DNA of 64,000 nucleotides, from NCBI RefSeq assembly GCF_000177215.2, contig NZ_CM001368.1, forward strand, positions 1,054,001 through 1,118,000, in the 5' to 3' direction. The notes under the pieces are model-generated. The model did not search any database and was not told the origin of the DNA. It saw nothing but the letters and a program-made list of their open reading frames with translations. Positions within the stretch are counted from its first letter, which is position 1. Each line of letters opens with the position of its first letter. Made by a program: the position numbers and the translations under genes. Origin of the DNA: Solidesulfovibrio carbinoliphilus subsp. oakridgensis (GTDB lineage: Bacteria; Desulfobacterota; Desulfovibrionia; Desulfovibrionales; Desulfovibrionaceae). This document shows, one piece after another, positions 44,217 through 52,461 of this stretch.

Positions 44217-46826
44217 TCAGGCGAAAAGGGCCCGGCGTCGGGCGGCGGCCCGGGTCACGGCCTGGCCAAGGGCCGCCATGTCCACGGGTTTGGGCAGGTA
44301 GTCGTCCATGCCGCAGGCCAGATAGCGTTCCTGGTCGCCGTCCATGGCGTGGGCGGTCACGGCGATGATGGGGATTTCCGGATCGAGGCCGGGCCGCTCC
44401 CGGCGGCGGATGCGGCGGGTGGCCTCGTCGCCGCTCAGGCGCGGCATCTGGATGTCCATGAGGACCACGTCGAAGTCGCCGCCGTCGAGGACATCGAGGG
44501 CCACGTCCCCATCCTCCACGGCCTCGGCCGTAAACCCGAGTTTTTCGAGCATGGAGACCGTGGCCATGCGGTTTATGGCGTCGTCCTCGACCACCAGCAC
44601 CCGGACCGGGGTGGCGGCGTCGATCGGTTGGCGCGCGACCGGCCCTCCCTCGGCCACCGGGGCCTCGGCCTCGACGCAGCGGATGGAAAAGGTGAAGTCC
44701 GTGCCTTTGCCCGGTTCGCTTTCCACGGTGATATGGCCGTCAAGCAGGCCGATCAGACGCTTGACGATGCCAAGCCCAAGGCCCGTGCCGCCGAACTTGC
44801 GGGTGAGCGACCCGTCGATTTGGGTGAACGGATCGAAGATCTCGTCCATCCGTTCCTCGGGGATACCGATTCCGGTATCGCGGACCGTAAAAAGCAGGTG
44901 CAGGGTCCCGCCGCGGCGCGAGGCGGGGACGATGGACAGCCGGACCACGCCCCAGGAGGTGAATTTGACGGCGTTGCCAAGGACATTGAACAGGATCTGG
45001 CGCAGCCTGGCGGCATCGGTGGCCACAAAGGGCGGCACGGCGTCGGACACCTCGGAGAAAAGGGAGATGCCCTTCTTGCCGCATTCCGGGGAAAGCATGC
45101 CGCACACGTCCGTGACCACGGCCCGGATGTCGCAGGCGTCCTGGCACAGGGCCACCCGGCCGGCGTCGATGAGGCTGAAGTCCAGGATGTCGGCCAGCAC
45201 CTTGACCAGTCCCCGGCCGCAGGTCAGGGCCGTGGCCACGCTGGCGGCGTCCTCTTCGGACAGGGGCGACATTTCGAGCAGCTGGAGCATGCCGAGGACG
45301 CCGTTTAAGGGCGTTCGGACTTCGTGGCTGATGTTGGCCAGGAATTCGCTTTTGACCTTGCTTGCGGTCTCGGCCTCGGCCATGGCCTGGCGCAGGTTGC
45401 TTTCGGTGCGTTTCTGGGCCGTCACGTCGAAAAGGACGCCGTCGAAGACCACGCCCCCCTCCGGCGCCTGTCGCGACGCGGCCCGAAACTGGCACCAGCG
45501 CACCGATCCGTCCCCGGCCCGCATCCGGGCCTGGACGTCGAGGGCGGCGCGGCCGGCCGCGGCTTCGACTTCCGCCCGGCGAAAGGCCTCCCGGTCCGCC
45601 GCCTCGATCCGATCGAAAAGGAGCCCGGCATTCTCGAGGACCCTGGCCGCCGGCAGGTCGAAGAGGCGCTCCACGCCCTGGCTCATGGAAAGGAAACGGC
45701 GGCCGCCGTCCGGACGCACCTCCAGGCAGTAGATCACGCCGTCGGGCAGATTGTCGCCAAGGCCGCGCAACAGGGCCTCGCGTTCCAGGAGCGCGGTCTC
45801 GTCCTTTTTGCGCTCGGTCACGTCGCGGTAGATCTCCAGCCGGACCCGCCGGCCGCCCAGGGTGAAAAAACCGGTCTTGACCGAAACGTCGCGCACCGCC
45901 CCGTCCCGGGTGACCAGGCGCGTCTCCCAGACCAGGGACCGCCGGCCATCGGCGTACCGGGCCTCGACCGGCGTGGCCTGTCCCGCCTCCGGCGTTGCGA
46001 GAAGCAGGCTCGCCGGGGTGCGGCCGACCAGTTCCTCACACTCATAGCCCCACTCGGCCGTGACCGCGAGATTGCAGTCCAGGATGCGGCCCGAATCCTC
46101 GGCCACGAGCAAAATGACATCCATGCCCTGGTCGAAAAGCGACCGGTACTTGCCCTCGCTCTCGGCCAGGGCCTGCTCGGCCTTGCGCCGCCTGGCCCCG
46201 GCCATGGCCAGGCTGCCCCCCAGCACGGCCAAGAACAGGAGCCAGACGAAAAAAAGCAGGTTGTTCGCCCGGTCCTGCCGCCCGGATATGGAGGCGCCCT
46301 GGCGCCCGATAGCCTCGCTCAGGGAATCGGCCGCGTTTTCCAGGGCCGCGAAGGCGGCCTGGAATTCCAGGCGCTGCCGGTTCCGGTTTCCGGCCTCGCC
46401 GGTCAGGCTTTGCCGGGCCAGCCCCTCGAAGGACCGAATGCCCTGCCGGTAGGCCGCAAGCGCGGCCGCCACGTCGGGCATCCCCTCCCCCAGGGGCAAG
46501 CCTTCGTCCGCAGACAGCACCTTGGCGGCATCGTCCACGCGAAGGGCGGCCTGCTCGAACAGGGCTTCCGCGTCGGCCAAGGGAACGGTGGCTTCGCCCG
46601 CCAGGTGGCGCTCCAGGACCACGTATCCCCTGACCACGTCGCCCCGGGCCAGGCGCAGGGTGTCGAGCAGGCGCGGGTAGACCTCGAAATGCGTCCGCCA
46701 GGAGACGTTGGTCCACCACAGAAGCAGGCCCGAGAGCAGGGCCACCGCGACCATGGCGTAGAGGTGCAGGTCGATCCAACCGAGGGTTCCCAGGGATTGC
46801 CGCCTGGCCTGTCCGGCTGCGGGCAT
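44217..46826 (-). CDS. Hybrid sensor histidine kinase (PAS-PAS-HK-receiver)
   Basis: The 869-residue protein has two N-terminal membrane helices around a periplasmic helical part of about 140 residues, two PAS-like domains, and a HisKA domain with the phosphorylated histidine in NISHEVRTPLNG. A GHKL ATPase (DTGIGIPEERM, FGGTGLGLGIVKRL) and a C-terminal receiver with aspartate in VVLMDIQMPRL follow. It is one base after the solute-binding-protein gene, so the pair is co-translated. The two together resemble BvgS/EvgS, in which the binding domain is part of the kinase. No HTH output is encoded nearby. Confidence 0.9.
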   Translation of the reverse strand: MPAAGQARRQSLGTLGWIDLHLYAMVAVALLSGLLLWWTNVSWRTHFEVYPRLLDTLRLARGDVVRGYVVLERHLAGEATVPLADAEALFEQAALRVDDAAKVLSADEGLPLGEGMPDVAAALAAYRQGIRSFEGLARQSLTGEAGNRNRQRLEFQAAFAALENAADSLSEAIGRQGASISGRQDRANNLLFFVWLLFLAVLGGSLAMAGARRRKAEQALAESEGKYRSLFDQGMDVILLVAEDSGRILDCNLAVTAEWGYECEELVGRTPASLLLATPEAGQATPVEARYADGRRSLVWETRLVTRDGAVRDVSVKTGFFTLGGRRVRLEIYRDVTERKKDETALLEREALLRGLGDNLPDGVIYCLEVRPDGGRRFLSMSQGVERLFDLPAARVLENAGLLFDRIEAADREAFRRAEVEAAAGRAALDVQARMRAGDGSVRWCQFRAASRQAPEGGVVFDGVLFDVTAQKRTESNLRQAMAEAETASKVKSEFLANISHEVRTPLNGVLGMLQLLEMSPLSEEDAASVATALTCGRGLVKVLADILDFSLIDAGRVALCQDACDIRAVVTDVCGMLSPECGKKGISLFSEVSDAVPPFVATDAARLRQILFNVLGNAVKFTSWGVVRLSIVPASRRGGTLHLLFTVRDTGIGIPEERMDEIFDPFTQIDGSLTRKFGGTGLGLGIVKRLIGLLDGHITVESEPGKGTDFTFSIRCVEAEAPVAEGGPVARQPIDAATPVRVLVVEDDAINRMATVSMLEKLGFTAEAVEDGDVALDVLDGGDFDVVLMDIQMPRLSGDEATRRIRRRERPGLDPEIPIIAVTAHAMDGDQERYLACGMDDYLPKPVDMAALGQAVTRAAARRRALFA

Positions 46827-46827
46827 C

Positions 46828-47664
46828 TTAGTGGCTCCAGCCCGGCAGGGCCTCGGGGCCGAAGCCGAAGGGAGAAACGGCGCGCCGGTGCTGCGGGGAC
46901 CCGATATACCGGCGCAGGGCGGCGTTGACCGCCTCGGCCAGGGGCCGGTCCTGGGGACGGAAGGCGAAGGCGCTTTCCCTGATAGTCGCGTCCGGCGGTT
47001 CGCGGAAGGGCGCGGCCTGTTCGACCTCGCCCGCCGTCTCGCCGGCCAGCCAGGCGACCGTGGGCGCGGACAGGGCCAGGCAATCGGCCCGGCCGGAACC
47101 GACGGCCGAAAGCCCGGCGGCCGGATCCGGCACCACGAACAGCCGTTGGGCCGGTTTTCCCAGGCGGACCAGGGCGGCCTGTTCCACCGAACCGTCCAGA
47201 ACCGCCGCCGTGACCTCCGCTCGGGCCGCCACGTCCTCGTAGGAAAAAAGGGAAAAAGGATTGCCGTGACGCACGAGCAGGCCCGGCCGCACCTGGCAAA
47301 AGGGCAAGGAAAAAAGGACCTGGGCCGAACGCTCGGGCGTGATGAAGAGCCCATTGGCCAACATGTCGACCTGGCCGTCCAGGAGCGCGGGAATGGCCCG
47401 GCCGAAATCCAGGAGCACCCAGCGGACGGCGGTCACGCCCATGGCGTCGAACACGGCCTTGGCGATCTCCGGCGCCTCGCCCGTGACCTTGCCGTCGCTT
47501 GTGCGATACGAATACGGCGGTTCGCTCGAATAGCCGATCCGCAATGCGCCGCCGGACCAGACCGGAGCCGGCGCGTTTCTGCCCTCCCGGACATAGAGCA
47601 GGCCCCACAGGCCTGCCGCGGCCACAAGGAGGGTAACGGCCACATAGCCCAGAATTCTTCGCAT
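46828..47664 (-). CDS. Family 3 solute-binding protein linked to the histidine kinase
   Basis: The 278-residue protein has an N-terminal membrane helix (MRRILGYVAVTLLVAAAGLW) and a periplasmic domain with IGYSSEPPYSYRTSDGKVTG, as in amino-acid binding proteins and BvgS sensor domains. The helix looks more like an anchor than a cleaved signal. No ABC permease is nearby. Coupling to the kinase gene (TAAGATG) suggests that it is the detecting half of the system. I chose the ATG at 47664 because the hydrophobic segment then starts the protein. Confidence 0.82.
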   Translation of the reverse strand: MRRILGYVAVTLLVAAAGLWGLLYVREGRNAPAPVWSGGALRIGYSSEPPYSYRTSDGKVTGEAPEIAKAVFDAMGVTAVRWVLLDFGRAIPALLDGQVDMLANGLFITPERSAQVLFSLPFCQVRPGLLVRHGNPFSLFSYEDVAARAEVTAAVLDGSVEQAALVRLGKPAQRLFVVPDPAAGLSAVGSGRADCLALSAPTVAWLAGETAGEVEQAAPFREPPDATIRESAFAFRPQDRPLAEAVNAALRRYIGSPQHRRAVSPFGFGPEALPGWSH

Positions 47665-47888
47665 GGCCTGTCCCGGTTGCCGGTTCCACAACGCGACAGA
47701 CGCCGTCCGGACCGCCGCCACGGCCATTCCCCGTTCTCGGAAAGGACACCGCCGGACGGGACCCGAGGCAGTGGCACACCGCTGCACGGCGTTTCGAAAA
47801 AGAAGACGCTCGTCGCTTTTTCCCTACACCCATGCGCCAGTAATGGCAACGAATCTTCGATATCGCCATCCCTTTTCCAAAAGGCGCA

Positions 47889-47917
47889 TGGACAGGCAAG
47901 CAGTCATGTTTTATAAA
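47889..47917 (+). promoter_or_regulatory. Promoter of the ThiS/MoaD-like gene
   Basis: TGGACA (47889-47894) and TATAAA (47912-47917) are 17 bases apart and each matches the sigma70 consensus in 5 of 6 positions. The -10 lies inside the palindrome TGTTTTATAAAACA (47907-47920). Confidence 0.6.
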
Positions 47918-47955
47918 ACAGGGAAAAGCGATCCACGCGCATCAAGGACCACGCC

Positions 47956-48183
47956 ATGCCCATAGAACTCAACTGCTTCGCCACCCTGGCTCCCCTGACC
48001 CCTCCCAACTCCGGGGCCTTCCCGATCACGGCAGGAGAAACCGTGGCCAGTCTCGTCGACCGTCTCGGCATCCCGCGCGACGAGGTAAAAATCGTCTTCG
48101 TCAACGGCGTGACGTCGGACCTTGCCCGGCCACTGGCCGACGGCGACCGGGTGGGCATTTTCCCGCCTGTCGGCGGCGGATGA
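47956..48183 (+). CDS. ThiS/MoaD-family sulfur-carrier protein
   Basis: The 75-residue protein has a beta-grasp ubiquitin-like fold and ends in GGG, exposing the di-glycine that is thiocarboxylated by an E1-like enzyme. This family delivers sulfur for molybdopterin (MoaD), thiazole (ThiS) or other thio-compounds. Which of these applies is unclear because no ThiF, MoaE or thiazole genes lie nearby. The DNA frame carries no membrane or signal segment. A well-matched promoter precedes it, and the fabI operon converges on it. Confidence 0.85.
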   Translation: MPIELNCFATLAPLTPPNSGAFPITAGETVASLVDRLGIPRDEVKIVFVNGVTSDLARPLADGDRVGIFPPVGGG

Positions 48184-48289
48184 CCCGGGCGGAAAAATCC
48201 GCCCCCCGCTCCCAGACGCAACCCTGATCCGGCAAACGACGGAAGGATCCGTCCTCGCCCGGGTCGGCGCGTGCCGGCGCGTCCCGCGT

Positions 48290-49054
48290 CTAGACGCCCA
48301 TGATGTTGTAGCCGGAATCGACGAAGATCACCTCGCCCGTGGTGCCGGACGACAGGTCCGAGGCCAGGTAGAGGGCGCAGCCGCCGATGTCGGAAAGCGT
48401 GATGTTGCGGCCAAGCGGCGAGCGGTTCTCGATGGTTTCGAGGATGGTGCGAAAGCCGCTTATGGCCGAGGCGGCCATGGTCTTGACCGGACCGGCGCTG
48501 ATGGCATTTATGCGCACCCCCGACTGGCCGAGGTCGACCGCCAGGTAGCGCACGCTGGCTTCCAGGGCGGACTTGGCCACGCCCATGGCGTTGTAGTTGG
48601 CGACCACCCGGCCCGAACCGTAGTAGCTGAGCGTCATGACCGAGGCGCCGGAGACGAAAAGCGGCTCGAAGGCCCGGCACAGGGCCACCAGGGAATAGGC
48701 CGACACGTCGAGTGCCACCCGGAAGCCTTCGCGGCTGGTGTCGATGAACCGGCCGGCCAGATCCTCGCGGTTGGCGTAGGCGATGGAGTGGACCAGGCAG
48801 TCCACCGTGCCCCATTTCTCCCGCACCAGCCCGGCCGCCCGGGCGATCTCCTCGTCGCTGGTCACGTTGCAGGCAAAGACGAAGTCCGCGCCAAGATTCT
48901 CCGCAATGGGTTCGATCCGCTTGCGGATGGGTTCGGCGGCGTAGCCAAGGGCCAGGGAGGCCCCCTCGTCGCGCAGGGATTTGGCAATGCCGTAGGCGAT
49001 GCTGCGCTCGTTGACCACCCCGAAGACCAGTGCCTTTTTGCCGCGCATCAACAT
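48290..49054 (-). CDS. fabI: Enoyl-[acyl-carrier-protein] reductase FabI
   Basis: The 254-residue short-chain dehydrogenase reduces enoyl-ACP in the last step of fatty-acid elongation with NADH. Family features are VFGVVNERSIAYGIAKSL near the N-terminus, the catalytic Tyr and Lys in NYNAMGVAKSALE, and an earlier tyrosine in YYGSGRVV. It starts 14 bases after the TetR-family gene, and the run begins with a rhodanese and a MauE-like protein. Lipid repair after redox stress is one guess for this grouping. Confidence 0.96.
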   Translation of the reverse strand: MLMRGKKALVFGVVNERSIAYGIAKSLRDEGASLALGYAAEPIRKRIEPIAENLGADFVFACNVTSDEEIARAAGLVREKWGTVDCLVHSIAYANREDLAGRFIDTSREGFRVALDVSAYSLVALCRAFEPLFVSGASVMTLSYYGSGRVVANYNAMGVAKSALEASVRYLAVDLGQSGVRINAISAGPVKTMAASAISGFRTILETIENRSPLGRNITLSDIGGCALYLASDLSSGTTGEVIFVDSGYNIMGV

Positions 49055-49068
49055 GGCGTCCTCCCGTG

Positions 49069-49704
49069 TCAGCGCCCCTCGGCCTCGCGCAGGATGCCGG
49101 CCAGGATGAGGTCCAGCACCCGGTCCACGCGTTCCCGGTCGGCGTCGTCATACAGGTTCAGTCCGCCGAAGACCCCGCTTTGGCGGGACCGCACGGACAG
49201 GAACATGGCCGCCCCGCCAAGCACGGCGACCACGGCGGTGAGGTCCAGGGATTCCGGGACCTCGCCGGTGACGTTCTCGAAAAATTCCAGGGCCGCCCGC
49301 ACCCGGGGATATTCCAGGAGCCGGGTGAAGCGGTTGCGGCACATGAGTTCCCAGGCCAGGATGTCAAGGGTGCGGGGCCGGGCCAGGAGCCCCCGGATGG
49401 TGGCCTTGAAAAAGTGGGAAAGCTGGGCCTTGGGCGGCAGGGAGGCGAAACGGTCGGCCACGTCGTCGCGGAGCTCGGCCACGGTCGGCCAGAAGGTGGA
49501 ACTCTGGCCGAAAGCCGTGACCATGTCGTCGAGGTCCTGGAAGTGGCGCAGCACCACCGCCCGATCAAGGCCCGCCGCCTTGGCCACGGCCTCGAGGGAC
49601 AGCCCGTCGAAGCCCTCCCTGGCGAGCAGGTCGCCCAGGGCCTCCAGCAGCCGCTGGCGCACCGTGCGCGGCTTGCCGATAGGGATGATTTTCACCCCGG
49701 ACAT
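49069..49704 (-). CDS. TetR family transcriptional regulator
   Basis: The 211-residue protein has an N-terminal helix-turn-helix (LEALGDLLAREGFDGLSLEAVAKAAGL, about residues 20-46, with RAVVLRHF) and an all-helical ligand domain. TetR proteins typically repress their own operon until a small ligand binds; a lipid-like ligand would fit the following fabI. It lies 10 bases after the mauE-like gene. No palindromic site is visible between them, so the operator is likely upstream of the rhodanese gene. Confidence 0.9.
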   Translation of the reverse strand: MSGVKIIPIGKPRTVRQRLLEALGDLLAREGFDGLSLEAVAKAAGLDRAVVLRHFQDLDDMVTAFGQSSTFWPTVAELRDDVADRFASLPPKAQLSHFFKATIRGLLARPRTLDILAWELMCRNRFTRLLEYPRVRAALEFFENVTGEVPESLDLTAVVAVLGGAAMFLSVRSRQSGVFGGLNLYDDADRERVDRVLDLILAGILREAEGR

Positions 49705-49714
49705 GGGGCCTGCC

Positions 49715-50134
49715 TCACGCGCGCCTGGCCCGCACGAAACTGTCCACGGCCACCAAAAGAGCCAGGGCCAGGATGGAGCCGTCGCGGAAGAACGTGGCCG
49801 GAGAAATGGCGTCCTCGGCCTTGGTGGTGAAACAGCCGCACTGGGTGCTTATGCCCTTGTGCCAGGCCCAGGCCATGGCCGAGAGAAAGACGGCCATCAT
49901 GAGGCAGGCGGTCAGGCTCGCCCCGCGCGACAAAAAGCCGGTTACGAGGCTCATGCCGACGACCACCTCGATCCAGGGCAGGACCAGGGCCACGCCGTAG
50001 ATCAGCATGTCGGGGAGAATCTGGTAGTTGCGGATGATCTTGGCAAACGCGGCCGGATCGACGATCTTGTCCCAGGCCGCGGCCAGGAAGATGCAACCCA
50101 GAACCATACGGGCGATGACGCCGAGGATTTTCAC
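49715..50134 (-). CDS. MauE/DoxX-like redox membrane protein
   Basis: The 139-residue product has four hydrophobic helices. It carries QCGCF (about residue 97), the Cys-x-Cys that marks MauE-type proteins, which help disulfide chemistry outside the membrane with a thioredoxin-like partner. The GTG start at 50134 overlaps the stop of the rhodanese gene by 4 bases and follows GGAGC. A membrane-anchored rhodanese as the partner suggests joint handling of periplasmic thiol or sulfane sulfur. The family is likely; the reaction is inferred. Confidence 0.8.
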   Translation of the reverse strand: MKILGVIARMVLGCIFLAAAWDKIVDPAAFAKIIRNYQILPDMLIYGVALVLPWIEVVVGMSLVTGFLSRGASLTACLMMAVFLSAMAWAWHKGISTQCGCFTTKAEDAISPATFFRDGSILALALLVAVDSFVRARRA

Positions 50135-50637
50135 GCTCCGCCCTCCGTGGGGCCGCCAGCGGCCAGCCAACCGTCGAAACCGTCGGAGACGACCGTGACG
50201 TAGGGGAATCCGGCCGTGCGCAGGGCGTCGCCGAGTTCCTTGCTCTTGTCGCACAGGATGCCGCCGCAGTAGATCACCAGCCGATCGTCGGGAGAAAGGC
50301 CCAGGGCCTTGGTCGCGGCGTCCAGGTCGCCGTACATGGCCTCCTGGGGCAGGTTTTTCGCCCCGGCCACGCGCCGTTCGGCATATTCCCCGGCTGTGCG
50401 GGCGTCGATGAAAACCACGCCCGGCTTGCCGCGAAGGGTCAGGGCGGCGTTGGCGTCCACGGTTTCAAGGCCCCGCCGCAGGGCTTCGCGCCGGTCCAGG
50501 GCCGCGAAGTCGGCCACCCAGGGCAAAGGCTCTTCCCGGGCCATGTTCATGGCCACGGACAAACCCGCCCCAAGCAGGCAGATGACCACCAGCTCCAGCC
50601 AGAGGGGCGGCAGCCGCCGCACCGTACCCTGCGCCAT
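50131..50637 (-). CDS. Membrane-anchored rhodanese
   Basis: The 168-residue protein has an N-terminal membrane helix (about residues 12-30, LWLELVVICLLGAGLSVAMN) and an external rhodanese domain with active-site Cys in YCGGILCDKS. This loop is longer than the usual CxxGxR and carries a second cysteine, so it may use two thiols. It belongs with the MauE-like protein downstream. AAGGCGGGAA before the ATG at 50637 supports this start. It heads the operon rhodanese-mauE-tetR-fabI. Confidence 0.85.
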   Translation of the reverse strand: MAQGTVRRLPPLWLELVVICLLGAGLSVAMNMAREEPLPWVADFAALDRREALRRGLETVDANAALTLRGKPGVVFIDARTAGEYAERRVAGAKNLPQEAMYGDLDAATKALGLSPDDRLVIYCGGILCDKSKELGDALRTAGFPYVTVVSDGFDGWLAAGGPTEGGA

Positions 50638-50648
50638 ACGTTCCCGCC

Positions 50649-50678
50649 TTGACAAGATTTCCCCGCCTCGCGCATATG
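50649..50678 (+). promoter_or_regulatory. Candidate promoter in the rhodanese divergent region
   Basis: TTGACA at 50649-50654 is followed by an AT-rich CATATG (50673-50678, spacing 18), about 70 bases before the rhodanese-ferritin gene. Confidence 0.45.
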
Positions 50679-50748
50679 CTTTGGGCAGGCTGGCCGTTTC
50701 CTATCCTACCCGCCGGCCAAAGCGCAACCCGTAACCCCGGAGACGCCC

Positions 50749-51591
50749 ATGTCCGACGCCGCCGACCCGGCTCTCGTCCAAAACGCCTCGGCCGAGGAGG
50801 TCCGGGCCCTGCTCGACAAAACGCCCCAGGGAGGCCTCACCCTGCTCGATGTCCGCATGGAACCCGAATACGAGGAATTCCACCTGCCCGGCGCGACCCT
50901 TTCCCCGCTGCCCGACCTGGCCGACACCCTGGAGGCCCTGGACAGGAAGAAACCGGTGGTGGTCTACTGCCGGGGCGGCAAGCGCAGCGCCGCGGCCGCG
51001 AAAATCCTGTCCGGCGCGGGATTTCCAAACGTGGTCAACATGCTCGGCGGGGCATTGGCCTGGCAGGGCGCGGCCGCAACCGGGCCGCCTGACACCGGCA
51101 TGACACTCCTTGACGGCACGGAAACGCCCCGCCAGATCCTGCTCGCCGCCCTTGGCATGGAAGCGGCGCTCGGCGCCTTTTACGGCAAGCTGGGGCAAGC
51201 CGCGGCCGATGCCGCAACCCGCGACGTGTTCGTCCGGCTGGCCGGCTTCGAGGAGCGCCACCTGCACCATGTGCACGGCCTCTACCGCAAGGCCACGGGG
51301 GACAAAAGCGAGCTGGCGGCGCTGCTCTCCGGCGTGTCGCCCGAACTGGAGGGCGGCCTGCCCGGCGAAGCCTTCCTGGCCCAGCTCGGCGGCGAACCCG
51401 ATGCGCCGGGCGAGGCCCTGGAGCTGGCCGCCTCGGTCGAGGCGCAGGCCCTGGACCTCTATTCCCGGCTGGCCGGACAGGCCAAAGACCCCGAATCCGC
51501 CGCGCTTTTCACGACACTGGCCCAGGAGGAAAAAAGCCACCTGCGCGCCGTGTCCAACCTCATGAACCGCCTCGCCACAATCAGCGAATAG
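50749..51591 (+). CDS. Rhodanese fused to a ferritin-like domain
   Basis: The 280-residue protein has an N-terminal rhodanese domain (residues 13-105; active site YCRGGKRSAAA) and a C-terminal rubrerythrin/ferritin-like four-helix bundle (about 120-275). Glutamates and histidines in GFEERHLHHVH and AQEEKSHLRAV are suited to a di-iron site. Such fusions are seen in anaerobes and link sulfane sulfur to peroxide or oxygen defence. No rubredoxin domain is present. It is divergent from the membrane rhodanese operon and followed by two small membrane-protein genes. Confidence 0.88.
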   Translation: MSDAADPALVQNASAEEVRALLDKTPQGGLTLLDVRMEPEYEEFHLPGATLSPLPDLADTLEALDRKKPVVVYCRGGKRSAAAAKILSGAGFPNVVNMLGGALAWQGAAATGPPDTGMTLLDGTETPRQILLAALGMEAALGAFYGKLGQAAADAATRDVFVRLAGFEERHLHHVHGLYRKATGDKSELAALLSGVSPELEGGLPGEAFLAQLGGEPDAPGEALELAASVEAQALDLYSRLAGQAKDPESAALFTTLAQEEKSHLRAVSNLMNRLATISE

Positions 51592-51599
51592 GAGCACCC

Positions 51600-52007
51600 A
51601 TGCAACCCGTCAATTTCCTCATGAATATCCTCTGGCTCATTCTCGGCGGTCTCTGGATGGGCATCGGCTGGTACCTGGCCGGGGTCGTCATGGCCATCAC
51701 CATCATCGGCCTGCCCTGGACCCGGGCCTGCTTCGTGCTCGGCAACCTGTCGTTCTGGCCCTTTGGCAAGGAAGTGGTGGACCGCCGCCACGTCTCCGGC
51801 GAAGACCTCGGCACCGGCCCGCTGGGCTTTCTCGGCAACATCATCTGGTTCGTCCTGGCCGGGGTCTGGCTGGCCATCGGGCACCTCACGGCCGCGGTGG
51901 CCAATTTCGTGACCATCATCGGTATCCCTTTCGCCCTCCAGCACCTGAAACTCGCCCTCCTGGCCCTGGCCCCCATCGGCAAGACCGTGGTGGACAAATC
52001 GTACTGA
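51600..52007 (+). CDS. YccF-family inner membrane protein
   Basis: The 135-residue product has two internally similar halves, each with a WLxxGGLWMG/FVLAGVWLAIG-type helix pair and an ITIIGLPWTRACF or VTIIGIPFALQHL turn, matching the YccF (DUF307) duplication. Function is unknown. It follows the rhodanese-ferritin gene by 8 bases and precedes a YdcZ-like gene by 13, so the three form an operon. Confidence 0.88.
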   Translation: MQPVNFLMNILWLILGGLWMGIGWYLAGVVMAITIIGLPWTRACFVLGNLSFWPFGKEVVDRRHVSGEDLGTGPLGFLGNIIWFVLAGVWLAIGHLTAAVANFVTIIGIPFALQHLKLALLALAPIGKTVVDKSY

Positions 52008-52020
52008 GCCGGAAACCGCC

Positions 52021-52461
52021 ATGCAAACGGCCTACCTCGTCCTGGCGCTGGCCGCCGGCATGTTCATGCCGGTGCAGGCCGGCATCAATTCCAAGCTCGC
52101 CGGCCTCGTGGACGGGGCCATCGCGGCGGCCTTCATCTCGTTTCTGGTCGGCACCCTGGCCCTTGGCTGCGTCCTTGCCGCCCTGGGCCAGGGCGTGCCC
52201 GTCTCCCGGGCCTGGCCGGCCGGGCCGTGGTGGTACTGGATCGGCGGGTCGCTCGGCGCTTTTTTCGTCACGGCCACCGTCATCCTGGCCCCGCGCATCG
52301 GGGCCGGGGCCATGGTGGCCCTGACGCTGGCCGGACAGGTGGCCGCCTCCATGGCCCTCGACCACTTCGGCCTGCTCGGCTTCCCCCACATCCCCTTCGA
52401 CCTGAAGCGGCTGGCCGGGTCCGTGCTGCTGTTGGCCGGGGTCTATCTGATTCGATTCTGA
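52021..52461 (+). CDS. YdcZ/DUF606-type DMT transporter
   Basis: The 146-residue protein has about five hydrophobic helices and the PVQAGINSKLA motif (about residues 18-28) of the YdcZ (DUF606) branch of drug/metabolite transporters. Family members usually act as homodimers of five helices. The substrate is unknown. Its end overlaps the end of the convergent acyltransferase gene by 19 bases. Confidence 0.85.
   Translation: MQTAYLVLALAAGMFMPVQAGINSKLAGLVDGAIAAAFISFLVGTLALGCVLAALGQGVPVSRAWPAGPWWYWIGGSLGAFFVTATVILAPRIGAGAMVALTLAGQVAASMALDHFGLLGFPHIPFDLKRLAGSVLLLAGVYLIRF

Noticed and set aside
47956-48183. Molybdopterin biosynthesis locus, from the MoaD-like protein
   Set aside because: The neighbours are unrelated, and the di-glycine fold alone cannot separate MoaD from ThiS.
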